The notes beneath the pieces are model-generated. The model was not told the DNA's origin, did no database searches, and saw nothing but the letters and a program-made list of their open reading frames with translations. Shown here in pieces: positions 1 through 6,726 of a stretch of 20,426 nucleotides of DNA (the first letter of the stretch is position 1; every line of letters begins with the position of its first letter). The translations under genes and the position numbers were made by a program. This DNA comes from Candidatus Margulisiibacteriota bacterium (lineage in GTDB: Bacteria; Margulisbacteria; Termititenacia; Termititenacales; Termititenacaceae). The DNA lies in NCBI GenBank assembly GCA_031267055.1, contig JAIRZV010000007.1, forward strand, positions 1 to 20,426. The letters run 5' to 3'.

Positions 1-228
1 TTCAGCGACGCGCTGCGCAGTTCCAAAGCCTATCCGGCCATACCGGCCTGGGGGCAAATGGAAACGGTGGTTCTGACCAGAGATTTTGGTTTGATGTGGG
101 ACGAGGTCGTGCGCAGCCACGGTGATTATGGTTTGACCCAGTTGCGCAATAGACTGGATATTATTCAGCGGGAAATGGACGTGATCCTGACGGAGGCGGC
201 GAAGCAGTGGCAAAAACGCGGAAGATAA
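1..228 (+). CDS. Sugar ABC transporter solute-binding protein, C-terminal fragment
   Basis: Frame 1 is open from the first base to a TAA at 226-228 and gives 75 residues; the start lies outside the window. The visible part has the layout of the C-terminal lobe of family 1 extracellular solute-binding proteins: a Tyr-Pro-Ala-Ile-Pro-Ala-Trp segment (residues 11-17), a stretch resembling the usual 'upper-lobe return' helices, and a final amphipathic helix (LDIIQREMDVILTEAAKQW) ending in basic residues. Such a protein binds an oligosaccharide or glycerol-phosphate-type ligand in the periplasm and delivers it to the permeases. Its last 22 bases overlap the GTG start of the next permease, so translation is probably coupled. 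The family call leans heavily on the permease neighbours; the fragment alone would be ambiguous. Confidence 0.68.
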   Translation, partial: FSDALRSSKAYPAIPAWGQMETVVLTRDFGLMWDEVVRSHGDYGLTQLRNRLDIIQREMDVILTEAAKQWQKRGR

Positions 229-1187
229 TAAACACCATAATTGAAACTTACCACAAGTACCGGCTGGCCTATATTTTTATCATGCCAGCGGTTTTTTGCT
301 TGATCTTGCTGCATTTGTTGCCGTTGCTGCAGGGCATCTGGATGTCGCTGTTGCAAATGGATCAATTTACGATCAGCGAATATTTGGGCGCGCCGTTTGT
401 CGGCTGGAAAAATTATTACGACGTGCTTTTCAATTCTGCCTCGCCGGTGCGTTTAGGTTTTATCTCGGCCGTGCGCAACACGATTTTTTACGCGATCATT
501 GTGACTTTTGGCACGCTGAGCATCGGCATGATCGTCGCGCAAATGCTCAACCGCCAATTCAAAGGCCGCAATGTGCTGCGCGGCCTGTTTTTATTTCCGT
601 GGATCGTGCCGACCTTTGTCGTCGGTATGCTCTGGGGTTTTATGTGGCAAAAAGAAACCGGTATCATCAATATTATTCTCTATGACATTTTGCAGATCCA
701 CACCTGGCTCGGCTGGCTGGGCGTCAGCGCGGATAAGCCGTTCTGGCTGATGGGCGATCCGAAAACTCTGGCGGCGGTAATTATCCCGACGGTCTGGCGC
801 GGCTGGCCGCATCCGATGCTCATGCTGCTGGCCGGTTTGCAGGGCATACCTCATGATTATTACGAGGCGGCGGACATTGACGGCGCCAACGGCTGGCGCA
901 AATTTTGGTACATCACTTTTCCGCTTTTGAAACCGGTCTGGGCGATTTTGCTTTTGTTCGGCTTGATTTTCAATGTCTACGCGTTCAATATTGTGTACAT
1001 GATGTTCGGCAACGGCGCGGGTTTTCCGGGTGAGTGGGGCGATTTGCTGATGACCAATATTTTCCGCAATAGTTTTCAGCGCTGGGATTTCGGCACAGGC
1101 GCGGCGCTGTCTTTTCTGCTGATGATAGTGATGATGGTCGTCGTGAATTTTTGGTATAAATTTTACAAAGGAGTGGAAGAAGGCTGA
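207..1187 (+). CDS. Sugar ABC transporter permease, MalF/UgpA-like
   Basis: This is a 326-residue inner-membrane permease subunit of a carbohydrate ABC importer (binding-protein-dependent transport inner membrane component family). The GTG start at 207 has a GGAGG ten bases upstream inside the end of the binding-protein gene. Hydrophobic segments lie near residues 21-45, 92-115, 125-147, 188-210, 243-265 and 298-317, the usual six. The cytoplasmic coupling loop carries a clear EAA motif (E220-A221-A222, G226, then the FPL turn at 238-240), which docks on the ATPase. The length is typical for a MalF-type subunit without the large P2 loop of enteric MalF. It ends in TGA at 1185-1187, whose last base is the A of the next ATG. 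Substrate specificity cannot be read from the sequence. Confidence 0.95.
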   Translation: MAKTRKIINTIIETYHKYRLAYIFIMPAVFCLILLHLLPLLQGIWMSLLQMDQFTISEYLGAPFVGWKNYYDVLFNSASPVRLGFISAVRNTIFYAIIVTFGTLSIGMIVAQMLNRQFKGRNVLRGLFLFPWIVPTFVVGMLWGFMWQKETGIINIILYDILQIHTWLGWLGVSADKPFWLMGDPKTLAAVIIPTVWRGWPHPMLMLLAGLQGIPHDYYEAADIDGANGWRKFWYITFPLLKPVWAILLLFGLIFNVYAFNIVYMMFGNGAGFPGEWGDLLMTNIFRNSFQRWDFGTGAALSFLLMIVMMVVVNFWYKFYKGVEEG

Positions 1188-3046
1188 TGCGGCAATTTTG
1201 GCGTGATTTGCGGACTATGCCGTTCCATGTTTACAAAAAAGTCATGGACCGGGTTTACAATGTGCTGATGTACACCACGCTGGTCGTGGTGCTGTTCCCG
1301 ATTTTTTGGATGGTCTTCAATGCTTTCATGAACAACAACGACATCGTGCAGGGCAAGATTTTTTTTCAACGCGCGCCGACCAATGTGCTTTTTACGGAAA
1401 AGGTCGGTGGCAAACTGCTGGTCTGCACACGCGACGGCTCGATCAACTATCTGGATTTGGACACCGGCAGACTGCTCCAGCGCCGGAGATTTAAAACTAA
1501 CAACACCAATTACGTCAGCGACGACAAATATGTCTGGCTGTCTGCCGCGGACAAGGGATTGATCCGCGTGGACAAAGAAACTTTTGCCGTCAAGAAAATG
1601 CGCATCAAGTGGAACGCCAAGCTGGATTTCAATAAAATTTCTAAAACACTGCTGGCGGTCGATCCGCAAAGCGGCAAAGTTTGGCTGACGCTCGGTTATC
1701 TGGATTACGACAAGATTTTTGAATTTGACCGCGAGACCATGCAGCTGCGCAATGTTTATCAGGTCTTGAGCCAAATGCCGGATTTTTTTGACAAGTTTTC
1801 GATCGGCAATATTTATTATCATGGCGGCCGGCTTTACATCGCCACCAATCTGGGCGTGGTGGTGGTCAACACCGCAACTCTGGCGCAGGAAAAAATTATC
1901 GAGCATCCCGATTTTGAAAACTCCGACATTCGTTATCTGGCTTATGATGAGGCGACAGAGACTTTGTTCATGAATTCTTTTTCCAAAGTTTACGCTTACC
2001 GCAACGGCGTGCTGCGTCAGATTTATTCCACGGCGGACTTGGATTATTTTGTGCAGATCGGCTACATGACAGTCAGCGACGCCGGCCTTATTTTGGGCAC
2101 GGGCAACGGTTTTACGCGTCTGGCCAAAACCGGCCAATATCTGGAGGACATCACAACGCCGCTCTTTGACAATGTGAATAAAAAAGGCAAGCTCATCAAT
2201 AAAGGCGTGTATGTCAATTCCGATGTGAATTACGCGCAGGTGATCGGCGAGCAAATTTATGTGGCCACCTCGGTCGGCCGCGCGGCGATCTACAATCTGC
2301 AGACCAAGGCGGTCGAGAAAACTTATCTGATGGACAAAGCTGGTTTTTTAAATATTTTTTGGCGCAATTTTATCGATCTTTTTTACAATATTGATTTCGG
2401 CCTCTATGTGCGCAACTCCTTTATCATTTGCGGTATGACGGCGTTTTTCTCGATGATCTTGGCCACGATCACGGCCTACGCGCTGGTCAGATTTAAATTT
2501 CCGGGCAACCGTTTTTTGAGCACAGCCGTGCTCTCGACGCAGATGATCCCGGGCGTGATGATGTTGATCCCTGTGTATATTATGTTTATTAAGATCACAG
2601 AAGCCACGGGTATACCGATGAAAGGCACGGTGGCCGGATTGGTTTTTATCTACGCCGCGTTTTTCCTGCCGTTCAGTATTTGGATATTGCGCGGCTTTTT
2701 CGCGTCCATACCGCTGGCTTTAGAAGAAGCGGCCACGCTCGACGGCTGCACGCCGTTTCAGATTTTTTATAAAATTTCGCTGCCGCTGTCCATGCCGGGC
2801 ATTGTCGCGACGGGCATTTATATTTTTCTGCAGGCTTGGGACGAGCTGGTTTTTGCCTGGGTCTTGACCAGCGCGCACACGATGACCATTCCGGTCGGCA
2901 TCCGGCTTTTCGTCGGCAATTTTCAAAATCGCTATGATTTGCTCATGGCCGCCTCGACCGTCGCCACGATACCGGTGATGATTCTGTTTATTTTGTTGCA
3001 AAAACAAATCGTGTCGGGCTTGACCAGCGGCGCGGTGAAGGATTAG
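1187..3046 (+). CDS. MalG-like sugar ABC permease with large inserted propeller-like domain
   Basis: A 619-residue partner permease, about twice the usual 270-300 residues of MalG-type subunits. TM1 lies at about 26-48. A hydrophilic block of about 320 residues (roughly 65-382) follows, and the standard permease core then resumes: WRNFIDLFYNIDFGLYVRNS (392-411), five more hydrophobic segments and an EAA loop (E513-E514-A515-A516, G520, LP at 532-533). The block is therefore in the loop between TM1 and TM2, which faces the periplasm in this family. It contains repeated strand-turn-strand units of the propeller type (see the separate entry). The reading frame is open throughout and both halves keep conserved residues, so this looks like a true domain insertion. 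It overlaps the upstream permease by one base. No ATPase gene is seen; a shared MsmX-like ATPase elsewhere is possible. Confidence 0.94.
   Translation: MRQFWRDLRTMPFHVYKKVMDRVYNVLMYTTLVVVLFPIFWMVFNAFMNNNDIVQGKIFFQRAPTNVLFTEKVGGKLLVCTRDGSINYLDLDTGRLLQRRRFKTNNTNYVSDDKYVWLSAADKGLIRVDKETFAVKKMRIKWNAKLDFNKISKTLLAVDPQSGKVWLTLGYLDYDKIFEFDRETMQLRNVYQVLSQMPDFFDKFSIGNIYYHGGRLYIATNLGVVVVNTATLAQEKIIEHPDFENSDIRYLAYDEATETLFMNSFSKVYAYRNGVLRQIYSTADLDYFVQIGYMTVSDAGLILGTGNGFTRLAKTGQYLEDITTPLFDNVNKKGKLINKGVYVNSDVNYAQVIGEQIYVATSVGRAAIYNLQTKAVEKTYLMDKAGFLNIFWRNFIDLFYNIDFGLYVRNSFIICGMTAFFSMILATITAYALVRFKFPGNRFLSTAVLSTQMIPGVMMLIPVYIMFIKITEATGIPMKGTVAGLVFIYAAFFLPFSIWILRGFFASIPLALEEAATLDGCTPFQIFYKISLPLSMPGIVATGIYIFLQAWDELVFAWVLTSAHTMTIPVGIRLFVGNFQNRYDLLMAASTVATIPVMILFILLQKQIVSGLTSGAVKD
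1379..2332 (+). other. Propeller-like domain inserted in the MalG-type permease (domain)
   Basis: Residues about 65-382 of the 619-residue permease. Recurrent units are visible: a strand of the form hydrophobic-x-V-x-T/S, a Gly turn, a second strand ending in a Asp/Asn, then D/N-x-x-T followed by a basic or acidic outer strand. Examples are LLVCTRDGSINYLDLDTGRL (77-96), VWLSAADKGLIRVDKETF (116-133), LYIATNLGVVVVNTATL (216-232), and IYVATSVGRAAIYNLQT (357-373). About six or seven blades would fit the length. Such units resemble two-component-regulator or PQQ/WD-type propellers. Function is unknown. A ligand sensor or a docking site for the binding protein are inferences. Confidence 0.6.
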
Positions 3047-3082
3047 GTTTTATTTTCACAAAACGGACAGGAAAAATAAATT

Positions 3083-4747
3083 ATGTTGAGAAAATTATTA
3101 GCGGCAATCTTTATTTTGCTGGTGCAAATTTCTCTGTCTGCTTGTGAAGAGAGGTGGATAGAACAGTTTGTTAAAGAGACGCTAGGATTGCCGGAGGAAC
3201 AAATAGATATTGCCTTGGTTAAACTAACTCTGGAAAAAGAAATAGATCCAGCAGTAGATGTTAATTATTATATGACTGAGCTGGATAAAATGGTTGAGAC
3301 AATTAACAAGATGCTTCCCCGGGATTCGACTAGCATGGAAAAGTTGAATATGTTAAAAAAGTATTTGTATCAAAAAGGATCTTGGAATAATTATCAATCC
3401 TATACTTATGATTTAGAAGATCTTGCCGGTCAAAAGCTGAGCCATCAATTACTTTCTGATTATATGCAAACAAGAAGCGGGAATTGTGTTTCAATGCCAT
3501 TTTTATTTCTTGTTCTTGGGGAACGGCTGGGGTTGCAGGTTAAACTGGCTAAAGCCGAGCTGCATGATTTTATCAAATATACAGATGAGCAGACGGGTAA
3601 AACAATGAATATAGAAACTACCAACGGTGGTTCGATCAACAGAGATATATTTTATATAGAACAGGATAATATGTCTGTGCAAGCGATTGAAAATGGAATT
3701 TATTTGAGAGGATTAAACAAAAAAGAAACCGTAGGCGTCATTGTAATGACAATATATCCTTTTTTTATGGAAGAAAAGAACTATCTGGCGGCAATGCGTA
3801 TGTGTAATATTGCCCTAGAATGTAACCCTAAAGATGTATACGCTATGGTCAAGAAAGGGACCACCTATGCGCATGTATTTCAGGGGCAATTGGAGCGCAA
3901 AGGGTATACAAAAGACAATATAAAACAAAAAATCACTCAAGAGGACAAAATATATTTTGATAGATTGCTCCGCTCCAATTATTATTGGTTTGCTCAGGCC
4001 GAGGCGCTGGGATGGAAAGAGCGTCCTCTGGCGCCTTATGACGAAGAAAGCGTTCAAGAAGAATTATTACGCAGAGAATTAAATATTGTTAATGTTTATT
4101 ATTATGACCAGCAGCCTGCCCGCTTTATGGGTCGAGACAGGGTGCGTCTGGAAGATGATCCCGAGAATTATTTTGGGGTGAATCCGTATGTGTTTGTGAG
4201 AAATAATCCATTGAGATATATGGATCCTGATGGGAAATTAGATGTGCCATACAATGTTGATAATGGGGTTTTAAATCCCAGGGGATTTTCTCCTACCCCA
4301 GTACAACACCCTATATTTGGAACTATGCGGCCACATCTTGGTAAAGATATAAATGGAGGTCCTTTTATTAGAGCTAGAGGGGATGGAGTGGTTGCAAAAG
4401 TTGACACACAACGTGACAATGCTGGTAATGTTGTTGGTTGGGGTAATTACGTGGAAATAGATTTTGGTAATGGGTTAAAAACTAGAGATGCACATATTGC
4501 GAATTCGATGTTTGAAATTCCAGATGTATATGTTTATGAGGGACAACAAGTGAAAGAGGGAGATATTATTGGTCGACTTGGCCAAACTGGTTCGGCTACG
4601 GGGCCACATGATCATCATGAGGTTCTTAGAAATGGAATACAAGTTGATCCATTGGATGCGGCAAACAGAATTGGAAAATACTCAACTCTTATAGATATTC
4701 AGACTGGTGTTCAAATGGTTCCCATAGAGAATATTAAGAACAATTAA
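3083..4747 (+). CDS. Lipoprotein: transglutaminase-like domain + RHS core end + M23 peptidase
   Basis: A 554-residue lipoprotein. The signal peptide ends in a good lipobox, L18-S19-A20-C21. Residues about 60-215 look like a transglutaminase-like or SirB1-type domain, with candidate catalytic C135 (in RSGNC), H161 and N176/E178; a TPR-like helical stretch follows to about 330. At 338-385 the sequence changes to the closing motif of an RHS core (YYYDQQPARFMGRD, then NPYVFVRNNP and MDPDGK). Residues 400-525 form an M23 (LytM/lysostaphin) domain with zinc and catalytic positions all present: H418, D422, H471, H509 and H511 (GPHDHHEV replaces the more common GPHLHFEV). M23 enzymes cut peptidoglycan cross-bridges or stems. 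The ATG at 3083 has AGGA nine or ten bases upstream. The gene is less G+C-rich than its flanks, and its stop overlaps that of a convergent gene. The RHS-M23 part may be a transferred toxin tip. Confidence 0.88.
   Translation: MLRKLLAAIFILLVQISLSACEERWIEQFVKETLGLPEEQIDIALVKLTLEKEIDPAVDVNYYMTELDKMVETINKMLPRDSTSMEKLNMLKKYLYQKGSWNNYQSYTYDLEDLAGQKLSHQLLSDYMQTRSGNCVSMPFLFLVLGERLGLQVKLAKAELHDFIKYTDEQTGKTMNIETTNGGSINRDIFYIEQDNMSVQAIENGIYLRGLNKKETVGVIVMTIYPFFMEEKNYLAAMRMCNIALECNPKDVYAMVKKGTTYAHVFQGQLERKGYTKDNIKQKITQEDKIYFDRLLRSNYYWFAQAEALGWKERPLAPYDEESVQEELLRRELNIVNVYYYDQQPARFMGRDRVRLEDDPENYFGVNPYVFVRNNPLRYMDPDGKLDVPYNVDNGVLNPRGFSPTPVQHPIFGTMRPHLGKDINGGPFIRARGDGVVAKVDTQRDNAGNVVGWGNYVEIDFGNGLKTRDAHIANSMFEIPDVYVYEGQQVKEGDIIGRLGQTGSATGPHDHHEVLRNGIQVDPLDAANRIGKYSTLIDIQTGVQMVPIENIKNN
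4091..4237 (+). other. Vestigial RHS-core terminus (domain junction)
   Basis: Residues about 337-385 of the preceding lipoprotein carry only the very end of an RHS-associated core: the YYYD-x-x-P-A-R-F-x-G-R-D element, an acidic spacer, then N-P-Y-x-F-V-x-N-N-P and the D-P-D-G boundary where variable tips normally begin. None of the long upstream YD-repeat shell is present in this gene. The RHS protein starting at 18269 shows the N-terminal side of such a core; its own end is outside the window, so the two cannot be compared here. Confidence 0.8.
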
Positions 4748-5331
4748 TCAACATAGGGCAACCAAATAATTTTTACTATCCTGTCATTTTCGAAATAGAT
4801 GTAAACATAATTATTTCCAAGATTATTCATGTATGTAAAAGAGCCATCAGTATTGATTTCATTTGGAACACCAAGTGTATTTATTACATATTCTTTGTTA
4901 GAGCCAATGACTAGATTAAAAATCACTGGATATTTTGCATCGGAAAGGATTACTTTTTCAATCAGTGATTTGGATGAATCGGGGCTTTGTAAAATGCTAA
5001 TAAGCAATCCTGGATAGTAGAATGTTGTTCTTAAAATTTCTACATTATATTGTGCGATGCTTTCTTTTATTTCATTTGGTGTTCCATAGTAATTGGCAAT
5101 ATCTTTTATGGGATTTTTTGCTTTAAGAATTTTCAAACCTGAATAAACAAGATTATTTACATGGTTGCGTGAATTTGGAGTGATTATTTGTTCGTTTTCA
5201 TTCTTAAGATTGCTATGATTTGTCGTTATTGATGTTTCAAGATGCAATGAATTATTGTTCGGTTGCGTTTCACAACCACCCATGAAGAGACAAATGAAAA
5301 ATACTGATAGTAAAGATAAAAGAAGCTTCAT
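4744..5331 (-). CDS. Small lipoprotein with two BamE/SmpA-like repeats
   Basis: A 195-residue predicted lipoprotein. The signal peptide ends MGGC with the lipid-modified Cys at residue 20, and an Asn/Ser/Thr-rich linker runs to about residue 60. Two related modules follow at about 73-132 and 138-192. Each opens with a helix and a G-T/V-P-N-E-I turn (83-88 and 154-159); the second continues as a tyrosine-rich strand pair ending in a fragment like DRIVKIIW, the usual end of BamE/SmpA/OmlA folds. The fold call is by motif only. RBS AGGAGA (complement of 5341-5346) lies nine bases from the ATG. It converges with the RHS-M23 gene, sharing the TTAA at 4744-4747 so both stops interlock. It is low in G+C (about 28% in 60 bases counted from 4861). 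An immunity role against the M23 tip is possible, since both would act outside the inner membrane, but immunity genes usually lie on the same strand. Confidence 0.82.
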   Translation of the reverse strand: MKLLLSLLSVFFICLFMGGCETQPNNNSLHLETSITTNHSNLKNENEQIITPNSRNHVNNLVYSGLKILKAKNPIKDIANYYGTPNEIKESIAQYNVEILRTTFYYPGLLISILQSPDSSKSLIEKVILSDAKYPVIFNLVIGSNKEYVINTLGVPNEINTDGSFTYMNNLGNNYVYIYFENDRIVKIIWLPYVD

Positions 5332-5371
5332 ATGCTTTTTTCTCCTAGCTAGCGGATACCATTAAAAACGC

Positions 5372-5400
5372 AATATATTAGATTCCATTTTATTGTATAA
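5372..5400 (-). promoter_or_regulatory. Weak candidate promoter for the BamE-like lipoprotein
   Basis: On the minus strand a TATATT (complement of 5372-5377) lies 17 bases after TTATAC (complement of 5395-5400). The -10 is reasonable but the -35 matches consensus poorly. It would start the transcript about 35 bases before the ATG at 5331. Confidence 0.25.
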
Positions 5401-5401
5401 T
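5396..5401 (+). promoter_or_regulatory. TATAAT -10-like box ahead of small ORF
   Basis: A perfect TATAAT ends eight bases before the ATG at 5409, the spacing expected for a leaderless transcript. No convincing -35 element is present 16-18 bases upstream (the sequence there is an A/T run). Confidence 0.3.
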
Positions 5402-5408
5402 CGCTGGC

Positions 5409-5597
5409 ATGGATATTCAATACGGAAAAATTAGGAGTATCTACGATGAATTGACGTATATACAAGGGCGCGTCTCGGAAAACTATTTAAGGGAGTGGTT
5501 TAAGAATAACACAATAAATTCACAGCAAATGATAGCGAAAAGCGGCTCAAACCCGATTTTGACGGAATTTAAAGTAAGTAATATAATCGCAAGGTAA
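5409..5597 (+). CDS. Possible small ORF (62 aa), unrecognised
   Basis: An ATG-started 62-codon frame ending in TAA. The product is hydrophilic, has no signal peptide or membrane segment, and matches no family I recognise. No Shine-Dalgarno sequence precedes the ATG, but a TATAAT sits at leaderless spacing. The last third of the ORF contains the -35 and -10 of the downstream operon promoter, which argues against it being a fixed gene. It could equally be a remnant of a longer gene or chance. Confidence 0.25.
   Translation: MDIQYGKIRSIYDELTYIQGRVSENYLREWFKNNTINSQQMIAKSGSNPILTEFKVSNIIAR
5559..5587 (+). promoter_or_regulatory. Sigma-70-type promoter of the GH3-PorV-giant-RHS operon
   Basis: TTGACG (5559-5564) and TATAAT (5582-5587) are separated by exactly 17 bases, five of six and six of six matches to consensus. 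Transcription would start near 5594, about 50 bases before the TTG start of the GH3 gene. It is the only strong promoter-like pair I see ahead of five overlapping genes. Confidence 0.62.
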
Positions 5598-5643
5598 TTT
5601 AGTGCTTTTGGTTTTATGAGAAGGGGGTAAGGAGCAGCCTCGC

Positions 5644-6726
5644 TTGCGAAATAGCCTAAAAGTTGTAGTTGTTTTTTCTCTTTTGATTTGCGCTTGGAGC
5701 TTTGCCCGAGAATACACTCTGGAAGAAAAGCTAACCCAGATGTTTATGCTGGGTTTTGAAGGCAGTTCTTTGCCAGAGTTTGCGGATTTTGTGTCCGGCA
5801 ATAACTGGGGCGGCTATATTTTTTACGCGCCGGGCGCTGTCAATTTGGCGGACGAACCGCAGACGAAACGTTTTTTGCAGGATATTTCTCTTTATCAGCA
5901 GGACGCCAGGATCAAGCCGTTTTTGGCGCTGGATATGGAAGGCGGGCAATTGCAACTCGCGCAGGACGCGGCGGAGAATTTTGTTTACTTTGCCAGTCCG
6001 CGCCGAATAGCCTCTGTCGCGACGGCAGACCGCAAAGTTTGGGCTGCCGAGCTGGCGGCTTATATCGGCGGATTGGGTTTCAATCTAAATCTGGCGCCGG
6101 TGGTGGATGTGGACAAGCCGCCTTTTGCCAACAGCCGTTCTTTTGGCGGGACGGCGGAAACAGTTGTCGAGAATGGACGTTTGTTTCTGGACGCGCATCA
6201 GGACAATGGCGTGCTGTGCGCACTCAAACATTTTCCGGGACGGGGCAGCGGCAGTCCGGACGATATAAATAATTTGTACGACAAAAACCTGGATTTGCGG
6301 CCTTTTCAAGAACTGAGCCGGCACGACAACGCCGGTCTGGTGATGGTTTCCACTCTGATTTATCCTAAGGTCGATGCGGAAAAGCCGGCGCACAAATCCC
6401 GCGCGACCTATGAACTGTTGCGTTCTCTGGGGTATGCCAATATCGCGCTTACCGATGCGGTCAGTTTCCGCGGCTTGAGCGTGGAAGAATTGCAGACGGA
6501 AATTCTGGAAATTATTAAGGCCGGAGCGGATATGATCTTGATAACCAATAAAGACAATGATTACGACCCCCTATTGTCCGGCAAGCTGCGGCAAGCGGTG
6601 CGCAATATTGTGCGGCAAAAACTGCTTTCCGAGGCCAGAATAGAAGAATCTTTTGCGCGGATTTTGCGCGTCAAGCAAGAGCATGGTGTGGAGCCAAAGG
6701 AGATTTATTTGAATTATGAAATTTGA
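5644..6726 (+). CDS. Exported GH3 family protein, NagZ-like, with altered catalytic dyad
   Basis: A 360-residue protein with a signal peptide (about residues 1-21) and a glycoside hydrolase family 3 N-terminal barrel. The TTG start at 5644 is chosen because GGAG (5631-5634) lies nine bases upstream and an ATG at 5616 runs into a stop. Family landmarks: EKLTQMFMLGF (28-38), DMEGG (97-101), NSRSFGG (163-169), KHFPGRG (195-201) and TDAVSFRGL (270-278), where D271 is the expected nucleophile. NagZ enzymes remove N-acetylglucosamine from muropeptides using an Asp-His acid/base dyad shortly after KHFPGHG. Here the Asp is kept (D206) but the His position is I208, followed by two Asn. The Arg expected after EGG is also missing. 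Activity may be changed or lost. Its last 11 bases overlap the next gene. Confidence 0.88.
   Translation: MRNSLKVVVVFSLLICAWSFAREYTLEEKLTQMFMLGFEGSSLPEFADFVSGNNWGGYIFYAPGAVNLADEPQTKRFLQDISLYQQDARIKPFLALDMEGGQLQLAQDAAENFVYFASPRRIASVATADRKVWAAELAAYIGGLGFNLNLAPVVDVDKPPFANSRSFGGTAETVVENGRLFLDAHQDNGVLCALKHFPGRGSGSPDDINNLYDKNLDLRPFQELSRHDNAGLVMVSTLIYPKVDAEKPAHKSRATYELLRSLGYANIALTDAVSFRGLSVEELQTEILEIIKAGADMILITNKDNDYDPLLSGKLRQAVRNIVRQKLLSEARIEESFARILRVKQEHGVEPKEIYLNYEI

Larger units (their letters stand above)
5332..5643. other. Intergenic stretch between divergent transcription units
   Basis: About 310 bases separate the minus-strand lipoprotein from the GH3 gene. The stretch holds the ribosome-binding site and possible promoter of the lipoprotein on the minus strand, one weak 62-codon ORF on the plus strand (5409-5597), and a good plus-strand promoter (5559-5587). 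The nonamer TATAATCGC occurs twice, at 5396 and 5582. An 8-base palindrome CTAGCTAG lies beside the minus-strand ribosome-binding site. I see no terminator-like hairpin followed by T residues and no RNA gene. Confidence 0.55.

Noticed and set aside
1163..2254. A 363-codon open frame on the minus strand under the second permease
   Set aside because: It lies entirely opposite a convincing permease/propeller gene and gives a low-complexity His/Ile/Val-rich product typical of antisense shadow frames.
2440..3046. Possibility that the 619-residue permease is two genes fused by a lost stop
   Set aside because: TM1 is on the N-terminal side and the remaining five helices on the C-terminal side of the insert, so neither half is a whole permease; a domain insertion explains it better.
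3047..3082. Terminator between the permease and the RHS-M23 lipoprotein
   Set aside because: The 36 bases hold no stem-loop, only a short T run and an AGGA ribosome-binding site.
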